This document shows positions 8,866 through 16,766 of a stretch of 32,829 nucleotides of DNA, in pieces; position 1 is the first letter of the stretch; each line of letters starts with the position of its first letter. The notes under the pieces were generated by a model that searched no databases, was not told the origin of the DNA, and saw only the letters and a program-made list of their open reading frames with translations. The stretch covers positions 1 through 32,829 of the forward strand of contig UQWD01000022.1 in the NCBI GenBank assembly GCA_900544555.1, given 5' to 3'. The position numbers and the translations under genes were made by a program. This DNA comes from an uncultured Eubacteriales bacterium (GTDB lineage Bacteria; Bacillota; Clostridia; Christensenellales; CAG-138).

Positions 8866-9621
8866 ATGAAATTTGTATCCTGGAATGTAAACGGCCTGCG
8901 GGCCTGCATGGGTAAGGGGTTTATGGATTTTTTCCATTCGGCGGATGCGGATGTGTTCGCTTTGCAGGAAACCAAGCTCCAGATAGGTCAGCTTCAAATA
9001 GACCTGCCCGGTTATCGACAGTACTGGAATTACGCGCAAAAAAAAGGTTATTCCGGAACCGCCGTTTTTACGAGGGAGAAGCCCATCCGCGTTATATACG
9101 GTATAGGGCTTGCCGAACACGACGGCGAAGGCAGGCTCATTACGCTCGAGTTCTCCGATTTTTACTTTGTCACGGCGTATGCGCCCAACGCGCAGCGGGA
9201 ACTTAAACGCTTATCATACAGGCTGTTATGGGAGGATGCGTTCAGGTCGTTCGTAATGCGGCTGGATGAAACGAAGCCCGTTATTATTTGCGGGGATCTC
9301 AATGTCGCGCATCAAGAGATTGATCTTAAAAACCCAAAGGCAAACCGCAGGAACGCCGGTTTTACCGATGAGGAGCGCGAACGCTTTTCGCTGCTTGCCC
9401 ATTCCGGCTTTACGGATACCTTCCGCTATTTATATCCCGACAGGCAAGGCGCGTATACCTGGTGGAGCTATATGTTCAACGCGCGGGCAACCAACGCTGG
9501 ATGGCGCATCGATTATTTTCTTGTAAGCTCCCGATGGGCAGATCGCATACAGGATAGCCTGATATTGGACGAAGTAATGGGCAGCGACCATTGCCCCGTG
9601 GCGTTGGCGCTGGGGCCGTGA
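8866..9621 (+). CDS. xth: Exodeoxyribonuclease III / AP endonuclease
   Basis: A 251-residue exonuclease III of standard length. It has the metal- and catalysis-related residues in order: SWNVNG (5-10), LQETK with E35, the YAPNAQ loop (about 105-110), GDLN with D144 and N146, WWSYMFNARATN, WRIDYFL and the terminal GSDHCPV with D241 and H242. It cleaves DNA 5' of abasic sites and trims damaged 3' ends in base excision repair. The ATG has a GGGGG-type site 9 nt upstream. It closes the run of co-directional genes from 4893. Confidence 0.96.
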   Translation: MKFVSWNVNGLRACMGKGFMDFFHSADADVFALQETKLQIGQLQIDLPGYRQYWNYAQKKGYSGTAVFTREKPIRVIYGIGLAEHDGEGRLITLEFSDFYFVTAYAPNAQRELKRLSYRLLWEDAFRSFVMRLDETKPVIICGDLNVAHQEIDLKNPKANRRNAGFTDEERERFSLLAHSGFTDTFRYLYPDRQGAYTWWSYMFNARATNAGWRIDYFLVSSRWADRIQDSLILDEVMGSDHCPVALALGP

Positions 9622-9655
9622 AGCCTTCACGACGAGCCGCAAAGCAATACGGCCC
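9613..9655 (+). terminator. Weak hairpin after the exonuclease III gene
   Basis: GGGCCGT at the end of the gene pairs with ACGGCCC near 9649-9655 and encloses GTGAAG/CTTCAC. It is followed only by GGTTTAATATT, so termination is possible but unproven. Confidence 0.3.
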
Positions 9656-9906
9656 GGTTTAATATTAAGGGTTTGGAGGTAATAAGGAATGGTTAGTTAA
9701 AACCTGTGCCTAGCGTGAAACGCCATGACAACACAAAGGAAGCAGGGAGTCCTCTGCGGCGTCTATGCTATAACACGCAATGAATAAATTGGGCTCAATA
9801 CCTGAGCGCACACCGGGCCGTCATGCCGTTTGGCATTATAAAATAAAGGATTTTGGGGTTATAAACTGGCTGAAGGCTTGTCCATCAGCACCTTAAGGAG
9901 AGAAAA

Positions 9907-10698
9907 ATGGATTATATCAGCGATAACAAAGCGGCTTGGGAAGAAGCCTTTGAGCATAGGCATGATGGCTGGGGCGACGATAACTATAAACGCCTGCTTG
10001 AGGAAAGGCTTCCATTTTTTTGTGCGGATGCGGCGGAAGAACTAGAATTAATGGATTTTAGAAATAAGAGCATAGCGCAGTTTTGCTGCAATAATGGTAG
10101 GGAGCTATTATCCCTCATGCAGCTTGGTCCACAAAAAGGTATGGGCTTTGATATTGCTCAAAACATCATTAAGCAAGCAGATAACACGGCTCAAAAAGCA
10201 GGTATTCACAACTGTCGGTTTGTTGCATGCAATATTTTGGACATCGACGAGAAGTATCGCAGTCATTTCGATTTTATCTTGTTTACAATAGGCGCGATTA
10301 CTTGGTTTGAGGATTTAAAACCGCTCTTTAAAAAAGTGTCGGATTGCTTAAAACCCGGTGGAACTGTATTCATACATGATTTCCATCCTGTCATGAACAT
10401 GCTGCCCATGCCCGGCGAGCCTGATTTTGATGAGAAGCGTTTGGATAGAATTGCTTATTCTTATTTTAGAGCCGAGCCCTGGATTGAAAACGAGGGCATG
10501 GGGTATATGTCTAAACAATATAAGTCAAAAACTTTTACCAGCTTTTCACATACAATGTCAAGCATTATTAATGCAATCATTTGTTCAAAGCTGACAATTG
10601 CTAAGCTGAGAGAGTTTGATTATGATATTGGATTGACTAGCGCGTATGATGGAAAAGGTTTGCCCCTCTCCTATATTCTCATTGCTCAAAAGATGTAA
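9907..10698 (+). CDS. Class I SAM-dependent methyltransferase
   Basis: A 263-residue protein with a Rossmann methyltransferase fold. Motif I appears as FCCNNGRELL (about 58-67) instead of DxGxGxG, a version common in a clostridial subfamily. It is followed by GMGFDIAQNII (acidic end of strand 2), FVACNILDID, the FDFILFTIGAITWF motif and LKPGGTVFIHDFHP. The target molecule (protein, small molecule or RNA) cannot be told. The ATG has an AAGGAG site 6 nt upstream. Base composition is clearly AT-richer than the flanking operons, and it stands alone between two long gaps, which fits acquisition by transfer. Confidence 0.85.
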   Translation: MDYISDNKAAWEEAFEHRHDGWGDDNYKRLLEERLPFFCADAAEELELMDFRNKSIAQFCCNNGRELLSLMQLGPQKGMGFDIAQNIIKQADNTAQKAGIHNCRFVACNILDIDEKYRSHFDFILFTIGAITWFEDLKPLFKKVSDCLKPGGTVFIHDFHPVMNMLPMPGEPDFDEKRLDRIAYSYFRAEPWIENEGMGYMSKQYKSKTFTSFSHTMSSIINAIICSKLTIAKLREFDYDIGLTSAYDGKGLPLSYILIAQKM

Positions 10699-11221
10699 GG
10701 CGGCCAACGTTTTTTAGCTAAACGCCTTGTATTAAAACAGATGAGATAATAAAACCATAGCCTTTGATACGTTTAATATACCCTCATAAACAAGAGCCAA
10801 GCTTGTAAAAGCATAGATAGCTTTCATACTTCTTTTTTAAAAAAGAACAAGCGTTTACAATCTATATCAGCATAAGCGCAAGCGCGGGACATAATATGTA
10901 TCCATAAATGACCGGGAGCATGTTGTTGTTCGCTGCCGACAGCGAAAAAACATAATCTTTTGGATACAGCTAACGGCCATGACCTGTTCATAAGCGCCCA
11001 TACGTTCATCTCCTAAATCATTCATATGATCTATATGAATGGCGATTTAGCAAAGCTTACCTGAATAAGCGCAATGCAACCCACGTTATGCAAGCCGACG
11101 ATACGCCGTAAAACGCTGTAACGCGCTACCCGCAAGCTCCCTCGAAGGTGTAAAAGACGCGGTTCGGCGCTCCCGTTAATTCTATCAGCCGCCCGCAACG
11201 CTTACTATGACATATTTGAGG
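10699..11221. other. AT-rich gap with dyads and a possible gene remnant
   Basis: About 520 nt with no convincing gene. Visible elements are a perfect TTCTTTTTT/AAAAAAGAA palindrome (10830-10847), a TTCGCTG/CAGCGAA hairpin (10929-10946), and an operator-like ATTCATAT-5 nt-ATATGAAT dyad (11020-11040). On the minus strand an ATG at 11001 has a TAGGAGA site and opens as MGAYEQVMAVSCIQKIM before losing sense and stopping early. This could be the start of a decayed regulator. Confidence 0.35.
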
Positions 11222-11752
11222 CTAAACAAACAGTGAAAGCCGGCTAAACGGCCAGGATATAAGCCTGACTACCCCCACGATGCTGGACAGGGGCGTTACT
11301 ATGCCCGGTTCAGTACGGTCGTCAAACATGACAAACACGCTCCCGTCCGGTACTTGAAAAGCATCTATATCCGCCGAAGGCAGCGATAGATAAGCATGCT
11401 CGTTGAGCCACGCGTCGTTGATGTATAGGTTCCCGTTTTGAATCAGTACTCTCTCGCCTGAAAATGCTATAAGCCGCCCAATCAGGCGCTCGCCTGATTG
11501 CGGCTCGTCAAACGCGACGATTTGGCCTCGAACCGGTGTTACGGCATAGTGAGCGAGCTTGTCCACAAGCAAAATATCGCCTTTTCGTATGGTTGGCGCC
11601 ATATTATCCGCAACGACCGGCACTCCCTGAATCCAAAACAGGCAGACCGCCGCCAGTACCGCCGCGCATATACCGACGCGGTAGACAACATCAATAATCG
11701 CTAATTTTCTGTATTCGCCTTGATTGTTGCGCGCGCGCCTTTCTCTTTCCAT
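11222..11752 (-). CDS. Signal-peptidase-I-like protein lacking both catalytic residues
   Basis: A 176-residue membrane-anchored paralogue of the two signal peptidases just upstream, with one N-terminal membrane segment (about 25-42). Aligning by eye, the catalytic Ser of GSSM is Asn (VADNM, N50) and the catalytic Lys of RVKRVIGLPGE is Gly (LIGRLIAFSGE, G92). The GDNRNDSKDSR box is reduced to FDDRTEPGIV. The fold-defining VRGQIVAF, NGNLYIND and VPDGSVFVM stretches are kept, so this is a full-length pseudoenzyme rather than a broken gene. The ATG at 11752 follows the previous stop by one base and has GAGGAT about 11 nt upstream. A TTG at 11761 is a poorer start because its ribosome site is too close. 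Confidence 0.85.
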   Translation of the reverse strand: MERERRARNNQGEYRKLAIIDVVYRVGICAAVLAAVCLFWIQGVPVVADNMAPTIRKGDILLVDKLAHYAVTPVRGQIVAFDEPQSGERLIGRLIAFSGERVLIQNGNLYINDAWLNEHAYLSLPSADIDAFQVPDGSVFVMFDDRTEPGIVTPLSSIVGVVRLISWPFSRLSLFV

Positions 11753-11753
11753 G

Positions 11754-12335
11754 CTAAACAAACATCCTCGCTTTTTTTATTGGCCACACCACGCCTATCG
11801 CTCTGCCGGCAACGCGGTTGAACGGGATGGGACCGACCGAAGGGTTCCGGCTGTCCTTACTGTCGTTTCGGTTATCGCCCATAACAAATACCTGCCCCTC
11901 AGGAACCTGAAACGGCCCATAGTCGAAATAAATGTACCCGTTCCAATAGGATGATTCATCTAACAGCGCGCCGTTAACGTATACCTTGCCCCCGCGCACC
12001 TCAATTGTTTCGCCCGGCAGGCCTATAACGCGCTTTACGCGGCTTATCTCGCTCCCAGGATAATAGCACACGACTATATCTCCCCTTTGCGGCTCGTTAA
12101 ACCAATAGCTTACCTTTTCAACTAGCATCCGTTCTTTATCTTCAAGCGCCGGCAGCATGGACGAACCGTCGACGCGCATTGGCGTAATGATAAAAAGCCG
12201 AAGGGCAAGCACAGCAACGAGCGTAACGGCAATTAAGATAAAAAACGAAGCGTTGTCCGAATGCTGCGCTTGTACCCTCCGCTTGTAAAGTAACGCCATT
12301 TCCCCGCCTAAATTGCTTACATCCCTGTTCTTCAT
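11754..12335 (-). CDS. lepB: Signal peptidase I
   Basis: A 193-residue Gram-positive type signal peptidase with one N-terminal membrane helix (about 30-50) and an extracytoplasmic catalytic domain. Catalytic Ser59 sits in MRVDGSSMLP and the general base Lys101 in RVKRVIGLPGE. Box GDNRNDSKDSRNPSVGP is intact. It cleaves signal peptides of exported proteins at the outer face of the membrane. The start at 12335 has only a weak site, but its first ten residues align with the upstream paralogue, which supports it. It lies 93 nt after that paralogue in the same operon. Confidence 0.93.
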   Translation of the reverse strand: MKNRDVSNLGGEMALLYKRRVQAQHSDNASFFILIAVTLVAVLALRLFIITPMRVDGSSMLPALEDKERMLVEKVSYWFNEPQRGDIVVCYYPGSEISRVKRVIGLPGETIEVRGGKVYVNGALLDESSYWNGYIYFDYGPFQVPEGQVFVMGDNRNDSKDSRNPSVGPIPFNRVAGRAIGVVWPIKKARMFV

Positions 12336-12428
12336 GATTCTCTGCCGCTTTCCGTTGGTATTTAACTGCGCCGTTTCGCGCCCCCGCCGCTGTTGCTCGC
12401 ACTGGGCGCGGGTATCATTTAGCCATTG

Positions 12429-13010
12429 CTATACCAGCATCTTAATTTCGTTCAACGGCCAGATTACGCCGATTACCCTGCCCACAATGCGGTAATATGG
12501 GATGGGGCCGACCGACGGGTTTCGGCTGTCCTTGCTGTCGTTACGGTTATCGCCTATAACAAACACCGTGCCTGCGGGTATCTCAACGGGTTCAAGATCG
12601 TAGTATATATAGTCCTGCCAATAAGATGTTTCGTCAAGCTTTTCCCCATTGATATAGATCTGCCCGTCCGTGATGGAAATCGTTTCCCCCGGGAGGCCGA
12701 CGACGCGTTTTACACAGCTTATCGTATAGTTCGGATAAAAGCAGACCACGACGTCCCCCCGCTCCGGCCCATCGAACCAATAGCTGACCTTCTCCACAAT
12801 CATCCTCTCTCCGTCGAGCAGCGTAGGCGCCATGGACGAGCCGTCCACACGCATGGGCGATATGATAAAAAGCCTTATCGATAACGCCGTGATCAGAACG
12901 ATAACCAGGCAGGTAATAAACTCCGTATTGCTTGCCCGCCTGTAATCCTTATTACCCTTATGGATGCGCTCGGCTTCATCCTTTAGATGCCGAATATCCT
13001 TTTTTCTCAT
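12429..13010 (-). CDS. lepB: Signal peptidase I
   Basis: A 193-residue protein colinear with its neighbour at 11754-12335. It has one membrane helix (about 31-50), catalytic Ser59 in MRVDGSSMAPT, Lys101 in CVKRVVGLPGE, and the intact GDNRNDSKDSRNPSVGP box. The two intact copies match over most of the catalytic domain, so they arose by tandem duplication. Its start codon overlaps the stop of the DUF951 gene by 4 nt (ATGA), which points to translational coupling. Confidence 0.94.
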   Translation of the reverse strand: MRKKDIRHLKDEAERIHKGNKDYRRASNTEFITCLVIVLITALSIRLFIISPMRVDGSSMAPTLLDGERMIVEKVSYWFDGPERGDVVVCFYPNYTISCVKRVVGLPGETISITDGQIYINGEKLDETSYWQDYIYYDLEPVEIPAGTVFVIGDNRNDSKDSRNPSVGPIPYYRIVGRVIGVIWPLNEIKMLV

Positions 13011-13207
13011 TTGCCGCCCTCTTTTAGCATTCTTTTTTTAGCGTTTTTCATAAACGCCTCCCTGTCCAGCATAACAATGCGGGAACATTCGCAGCATTTA
13101 ATTTTTACGTCGGCCCCAGTGCGGATAATTTGCCATTGGTTGGTTCCGCACGCGTGAGGCTTTTTCATTACTACGAAATCATTAAGCTCAAAGCTGTCTA
13201 TCATCAA
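13007..13207 (-). CDS. DUF951 family protein
   Basis: A 66-residue protein with the DUF951 pattern: a LNDFVVMKKPHACGTNQW start, IIRTGADVKIKCCECSR in the middle, then a basic tail. Two Cys-containing turns (HACG and CCEC) suggest a small metal-binding or nucleic-acid-binding fold, but no function is established. In many Firmicutes this gene sits beside an MscS-type channel gene, as here. It overlaps the channel gene by 20 nt at its start and the first signal peptidase gene by 4 nt at its end, so all are one transcript. Confidence 0.88.
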   Translation of the reverse strand: MMIDSFELNDFVVMKKPHACGTNQWQIIRTGADVKIKCCECSRIVMLDREAFMKNAKKRMLKEGGK

Positions 13208-14054
13208 CAGCCTCCTTCGTGTTTAACACGACGATCTTTTGGTATGGAATCTCTATCCCTTCCGCATTAAAGCGGTTTTTTACGCGCCGGGTCAGCTCGC
13301 GCTGCACTTTCCATTGGCTCATTGGCTCAAGCGTGATGGATACGCGCAGCTTTACCGCGGAATCCATCAGCTCCACTATCCCGAGCGCCTCAACATTGCT
13401 GATTTGATCCGGTATCTCCTCACGGTACGCTTCGGCCTCCTGCGCCATCAATAGCAGCGCCTTGTCCGAATCCGCCTCATACGCCACCTGCGCCTCAAAA
13501 AAAAGAACAAAGGGATTGCGGGAATAGTTCGTTACCTCGCCGATGCTTCCATTGGGTACGATATTCAACTCGCCCTGAGCGCCGCGCACCGTAGTTGTCC
13601 TAACCGAAACGCCTTCAACAGTACCCATAATATTGCCTATTTTCACAAAATCACCAACCGCAAGCTGATCCTCAAAAAGCATAAACATACCCGTCGCGAC
13701 GTCCTTAACGAGGCTCTGCGCGCCGATTCCGATAGCGATGCCGCCGATGCCCGCCGCCGCCAGCATGGAGTTCATCGCCCCGCCAAGGCCGAGTATTCCG
13801 GCGGCCACTGCGATGGCGATAAAATATACGGCGTATTTACTTACGCTCACAACCAGATAATTGGCCGTTTCAAGCTTTTTTACGCGGCTTGGGTCAGCGT
13901 TTTTTATCCTCGCCTTTGTTACCGCAGCCATAGCCCGCTTGATTAGCGCTATAAGAATACGCGCCGCCGCGAAGGTTATAATAACCTTTCCCAACGTCCA
14001 CGCGTAATCTATCCAATTTTCACTGATATTCTTCCAAAAATCAGCCCAAGCCAC
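13188..14054 (-). CDS. MscS-family small-conductance mechanosensitive channel
   Basis: A 288-residue protein with three N-terminal membrane segments. The pore-lining helix is rich in Gly/Ala (LGGAMNSMLAAAGIGGIAIGIGAQ). The MscS beta domain follows, with DQLAVGDFVKIGNIMGTVEGVSVRTTTVRG and IVPNGSIGEVTNYSRN. It should open on membrane stretch to release solutes during hypo-osmotic shock. The start is GTG at 14054, supported by GGAGG 8 nt upstream. It heads the operon with DUF951 and the signal peptidase genes. Confidence 0.94.
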   Translation of the reverse strand: MAWADFWKNISENWIDYAWTLGKVIITFAAARILIALIKRAMAAVTKARIKNADPSRVKKLETANYLVVSVSKYAVYFIAIAVAAGILGLGGAMNSMLAAAGIGGIAIGIGAQSLVKDVATGMFMLFEDQLAVGDFVKIGNIMGTVEGVSVRTTTVRGAQGELNIVPNGSIGEVTNYSRNPFVLFFEAQVAYEADSDKALLLMAQEAEAYREEIPDQISNVEALGIVELMDSAVKLRVSITLEPMSQWKVQRELTRRVKNRFNAEGIEIPYQKIVVLNTKEAVDDRQL

Positions 14055-14077
14055 TAATCAAACCTCCGCCAATAGCT

Positions 14078-14117
14078 ATTATAACGTTATTATATCACGG
14101 AGGACATGGTATAGAAA
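14078..14117 (-). promoter_or_regulatory. Promoter region of the mscS-DUF951-signal peptidase operon
   Basis: Two TATAAT boxes lie on the minus strand (14089-14094 and 14078-14083). The distal one has TTTCTA 17 nt upstream (14112-14117). They flank a near-palindromic AT element centred on AACGTT at about 14083-14088. Confidence 0.55.
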
Positions 14118-14159
14118 GATTTTTATATGGCGCTTTAATACTGCCGGCGGGTAAAACAG

Positions 14160-14188
14160 TTGACCCGGAGCGCAATCAACGTTAGAAT
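14160..14188 (+). promoter_or_regulatory. Sigma-A-type promoter of nfnAB
   Basis: TTGACC (14160-14165), a 17-nt spacer and TAGAAT (14183-14188), each one mismatch from consensus. The leader of about 75 nt contains a small CAGGGCG/CGCTCTG hairpin before the AAAAGGAG ribosome site. Confidence 0.75.
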
Positions 14189-14271
14189 ATATGATGTAAA
14201 TAAATCCTTAATAAATAGGAGGCAGGGCGGTTGGCGCTCTGCTTCTGTGGCGTAGAAAAAGGAGTGACATT

Positions 14272-15114
14272 ATGTATCAGATCATGAAAAAACGAAAGCT
14301 CCATGATACCGTTTCGTTGATGGAGGTGCATGCCCCGGCGATAGCGAAAAAGGCCAGGCCGGGCCAGTTTATTATCCTCCGCATCGACGAGGACGGCGAG
14401 CGGATCCCTTTGACAATCGCGGGTTACGACAGGGAGGCCGGCACAATAACCATCATCTTTCAGAAGGTTGGCTATACGACGTTAAAGCTCGACGCGCTGG
14501 AGGAGGGCGATTTTTTGCTGGATTTCGTCGGCCCGCTTGGAAAGGCCTCCGAGTTTGAGGGGATGCGCCGAGTCGCCGTGATAGGAGGGGGGCTGGGCGT
14601 CGCCATCGCTTACCCGCAGGCCAAAGCCCTTCATGAAATGGGCGTGGAAGTTGATGTTATCGTGGGATTCAGATCTGCGGATCTGATGATATTGATAGAC
14701 GAGCTCAAGGAATCCTGCGCAAACCTGTTTGTCATGACTGACGACGGGAGCAACGGACATAAAGGGTTTGTAACGGATGCGCTTAATCTGCGGCTTGACG
14801 CCGGAACTAAATACGATACGGTAATCGCCATAGGCCCGCTCCCAATGATGCGCGCCGTATGTAATCTAACCAAAGATCGCGGCATCCGCACGATTGTATC
14901 GATGAACCCCATTATGATAGACGGGACCGGGATGTGCGGCGGATGCCGCGTGACAGTAGGCGGGAAAACACGGTTCGCCTGCGTTGACGGTCCGGATTTT
15001 GACGGCCATGAGGTGGATTTTGACGAGGCCATCGCCCGCTCGCGCATATTCAGGGCGGAGGAAGGCGAAATCATGAAAAAGCATGCATGCAAACTGACGG
15101 GAGGTGTGCGCTGA
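14272..15114 (+). CDS. nfnA: NfnA, alpha subunit of NADH-dependent ferredoxin:NADP+ oxidoreductase
   Basis: A 280-residue ferredoxin-reductase-like protein. An FAD-binding barrel fills residues 1-95 (IPLTIAGYD is the flavin motif). An NAD-binding Rossmann domain follows from about 100 (VAVIGGGLGVAIAYP). A C-terminal [2Fe-2S] site has D217, C222, C225 and C237, matching the unusual Asp/Cys ligand set of NfnA. With NfnB it carries out electron-bifurcating transhydrogenation among NADH, NADPH and ferredoxin in the cytoplasm. The family also includes sulfide dehydrogenase SudB and PyrK-like proteins, but the pairing with nfnB settles the call. Its stop overlaps the nfnB start by one base (TGATG). 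Confidence 0.93.
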   Translation: MYQIMKKRKLHDTVSLMEVHAPAIAKKARPGQFIILRIDEDGERIPLTIAGYDREAGTITIIFQKVGYTTLKLDALEEGDFLLDFVGPLGKASEFEGMRRVAVIGGGLGVAIAYPQAKALHEMGVEVDVIVGFRSADLMILIDELKESCANLFVMTDDGSNGHKGFVTDALNLRLDAGTKYDTVIAIGPLPMMRAVCNLTKDRGIRTIVSMNPIMIDGTGMCGGCRVTVGGKTRFACVDGPDFDGHEVDFDEAIARSRIFRAEEGEIMKKHACKLTGGVR

Positions 15115-16562
15115 TGCCGAATATGAACCCGAAAAAGCTGCCCGCGAGGGAGCAGGATCCCAAAACCCGCAGCGCGAATTTCAGCGAAGTAAGCCAGGGT
15201 TACGACGCTGAGATGGCCATGGAGGAGGCTTCGCGCTGCCTGAACTGCAAGAACAAGCCGTGCGTATCCGGGTGCCCGGTAAACGTACGGATACCGGAAT
15301 TTTTACAGCACATACAAAAGGGCGAGTTTGAGGAGGCCTACGAGGTTATCCGCTCTACCAATAACTTGCCCGCTATCTGCGGGCGCGTGTGCCCTCAGGA
15401 AACGCAATGCGAGGCGAAATGCGTTCGAGGCATCAAGGGCGAGCCTGTAGGCATTGGCCGCCTGGAACGCTTTGCGGCGGATTTCGCAATGAATAAAGCG
15501 CGCGATTCCGGCGATGCGAGAAAACCTGATATCAAGAAAAACGGCATGCGCGTCGCCGTGGTGGGCTCCGGCCCCGCCGGGCTCACCTGCGCGGGCGACC
15601 TGGCGAAAAAAGGGTACGACGTCACCATTTTTGAAGCGCTTCATACACCCGGCGGCGTTTTGGTTTACGGCATACCCGAATTCCGCCTTCCCAAGGGGTT
15701 GGTGCGCGAGGAAATAGCCACGGTTGAAAAGCTGGGCGTCCGTATCGAAACCAACATGGTGATCGGCCGTTGCATCTCAATACAGGAGTTAATGGAGGAA
15801 GAGGGCTTTAACGCCGTGTTCGTCGGAAGCGGCGCGGGCCTGCCCAATTTTCAGCGGATTCCGGGCGAGAATTTAAACGGCGTGTACTCCGCGAACGAGT
15901 TCCTCACAAGAATTAATTTGATGAAGGCTTACCGATTCCCCAAAAGCGATACTCCCGTGCGGGTCGGTGAATCCGTCGCCGTGGTCGGGGGCGGGAACGT
16001 GGCGATGGACGCGGCGCGCTGCGCCAAGCGGCTGGGCGCGAAAGACGTTTATATCGTTTACCGCCGCAGTGAAAAGGAAATGCCGGCCAGGCTTGAAGAG
16101 GTGCACCACGCGAGGGAGGAGGGTATCGTGTTTAACCTGCTGACGAATCCCACGCGCATCAACGGGGATGAGAACGGCTGCGTTGAATCCATATCCTTAG
16201 TGCGCATGCAGCTGGGAGAACCCGATTCCTCCGGCCGCCGCCGTCCGGCGCCTGTTGAGGGGAGCGATTTTACCATCCCGGTTTCAACGGTCGTGGTCGC
16301 TATAGGCAACAGCCCCAACCCCCTTATACGGGATACAACTCCCGGCCTTGAAACGCAAAAATGGGGCGGTATTATGGTTGATGAGGAGAGCGGGGCCACC
16401 AGCATCCCCGGCGTTTACGCGGGAGGGGACGCCGTGACCGGCGCGGCCACCGTGATATTGGCGATGGGGGCGGGTAAAAAGGCCGCGAAAGCGATTGATG
16501 AATACCTAATGGGAAACCCTCTTGGCGCTCCTGCCGATCGAGCTGAAGCGGAACATAATTAA
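15114..16562 (+). CDS. nfnB: NfnB, beta subunit of NADH-dependent ferredoxin:NADP+ oxidoreductase (GltD/GltA-like)
   Basis: A 482-residue protein of the glutamate-synthase small-subunit family. Two [4Fe-4S] clusters are predicted near the N-terminus (C42, C45, C50, C54 and C89, C93, C99, C103). The FAD motif VVGSGPAGL lies at about 150-157 and a second dinucleotide motif VVGGGNVAMDAAR for NADPH near 290. The end carries GVYAGGDAVTGAATVILAMG. The ATG at 15114 has GGGAGGTG about 9 nt upstream; an in-frame ATG at 15087 inside nfnA has no such site. Gene order nfnA-nfnB and direct overlap are standard for the bifurcating complex of anaerobic Clostridia. Confidence 0.93.
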   Translation: MPNMNPKKLPAREQDPKTRSANFSEVSQGYDAEMAMEEASRCLNCKNKPCVSGCPVNVRIPEFLQHIQKGEFEEAYEVIRSTNNLPAICGRVCPQETQCEAKCVRGIKGEPVGIGRLERFAADFAMNKARDSGDARKPDIKKNGMRVAVVGSGPAGLTCAGDLAKKGYDVTIFEALHTPGGVLVYGIPEFRLPKGLVREEIATVEKLGVRIETNMVIGRCISIQELMEEEGFNAVFVGSGAGLPNFQRIPGENLNGVYSANEFLTRINLMKAYRFPKSDTPVRVGESVAVVGGGNVAMDAARCAKRLGAKDVYIVYRRSEKEMPARLEEVHHAREEGIVFNLLTNPTRINGDENGCVESISLVRMQLGEPDSSGRRRPAPVEGSDFTIPVSTVVVAIGNSPNPLIRDTTPGLETQKWGGIMVDEESGATSIPGVYAGGDAVTGAATVILAMGAGKKAAKAIDEYLMGNPLGAPADRAEAEHN

Positions 16563-16609
16563 ACGCGGTAACGCCCCGCTGCCTGATGCGGGTTCATAGG
16601 AAAACATTC

Positions 16610-16640
16610 AAGCAGGGCCGCTGATTGGGCGGCCCTGCTT
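16610..16640 (+). terminator. Strong hairpin after nfnB
   Basis: A perfect 12-bp stem AAGCAGGGCCGC/GCGGCCCTGCTT (16610-16621 with 16629-16640) has a 7-nt loop, 48 nt after the stop. Only TTT at the stem end and one further T follow, so it may stop transcription weakly or protect the 3' end. Confidence 0.6.
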
Positions 16641-16766
16641 TGGCACATATCAGCGCACAGTGGGTATAAAGGCGCGCCCTAGGTTGCGAAAAATTTATGA
16701 GCTTCGCCTTTTGTTAAATGAACCGCAGGTTCTTTTGCCTTTCCGACTCCCCAAGACTTTCATCAG

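Noticed and set aside
10824..11009. 61-codon minus-strand frame starting MNVWALMNRSW
   Set aside because: Its ATG lies too close to the AGGAG site, its sequence shows no family, and another frame from 11001 fits the site better but also decays.
11761..11761. TTG start for the third signal-peptidase-like gene
   Set aside because: Only 2-3 nt from the GAGGAT site; ATG at 11752 has workable spacing and follows the upstream stop by one base.
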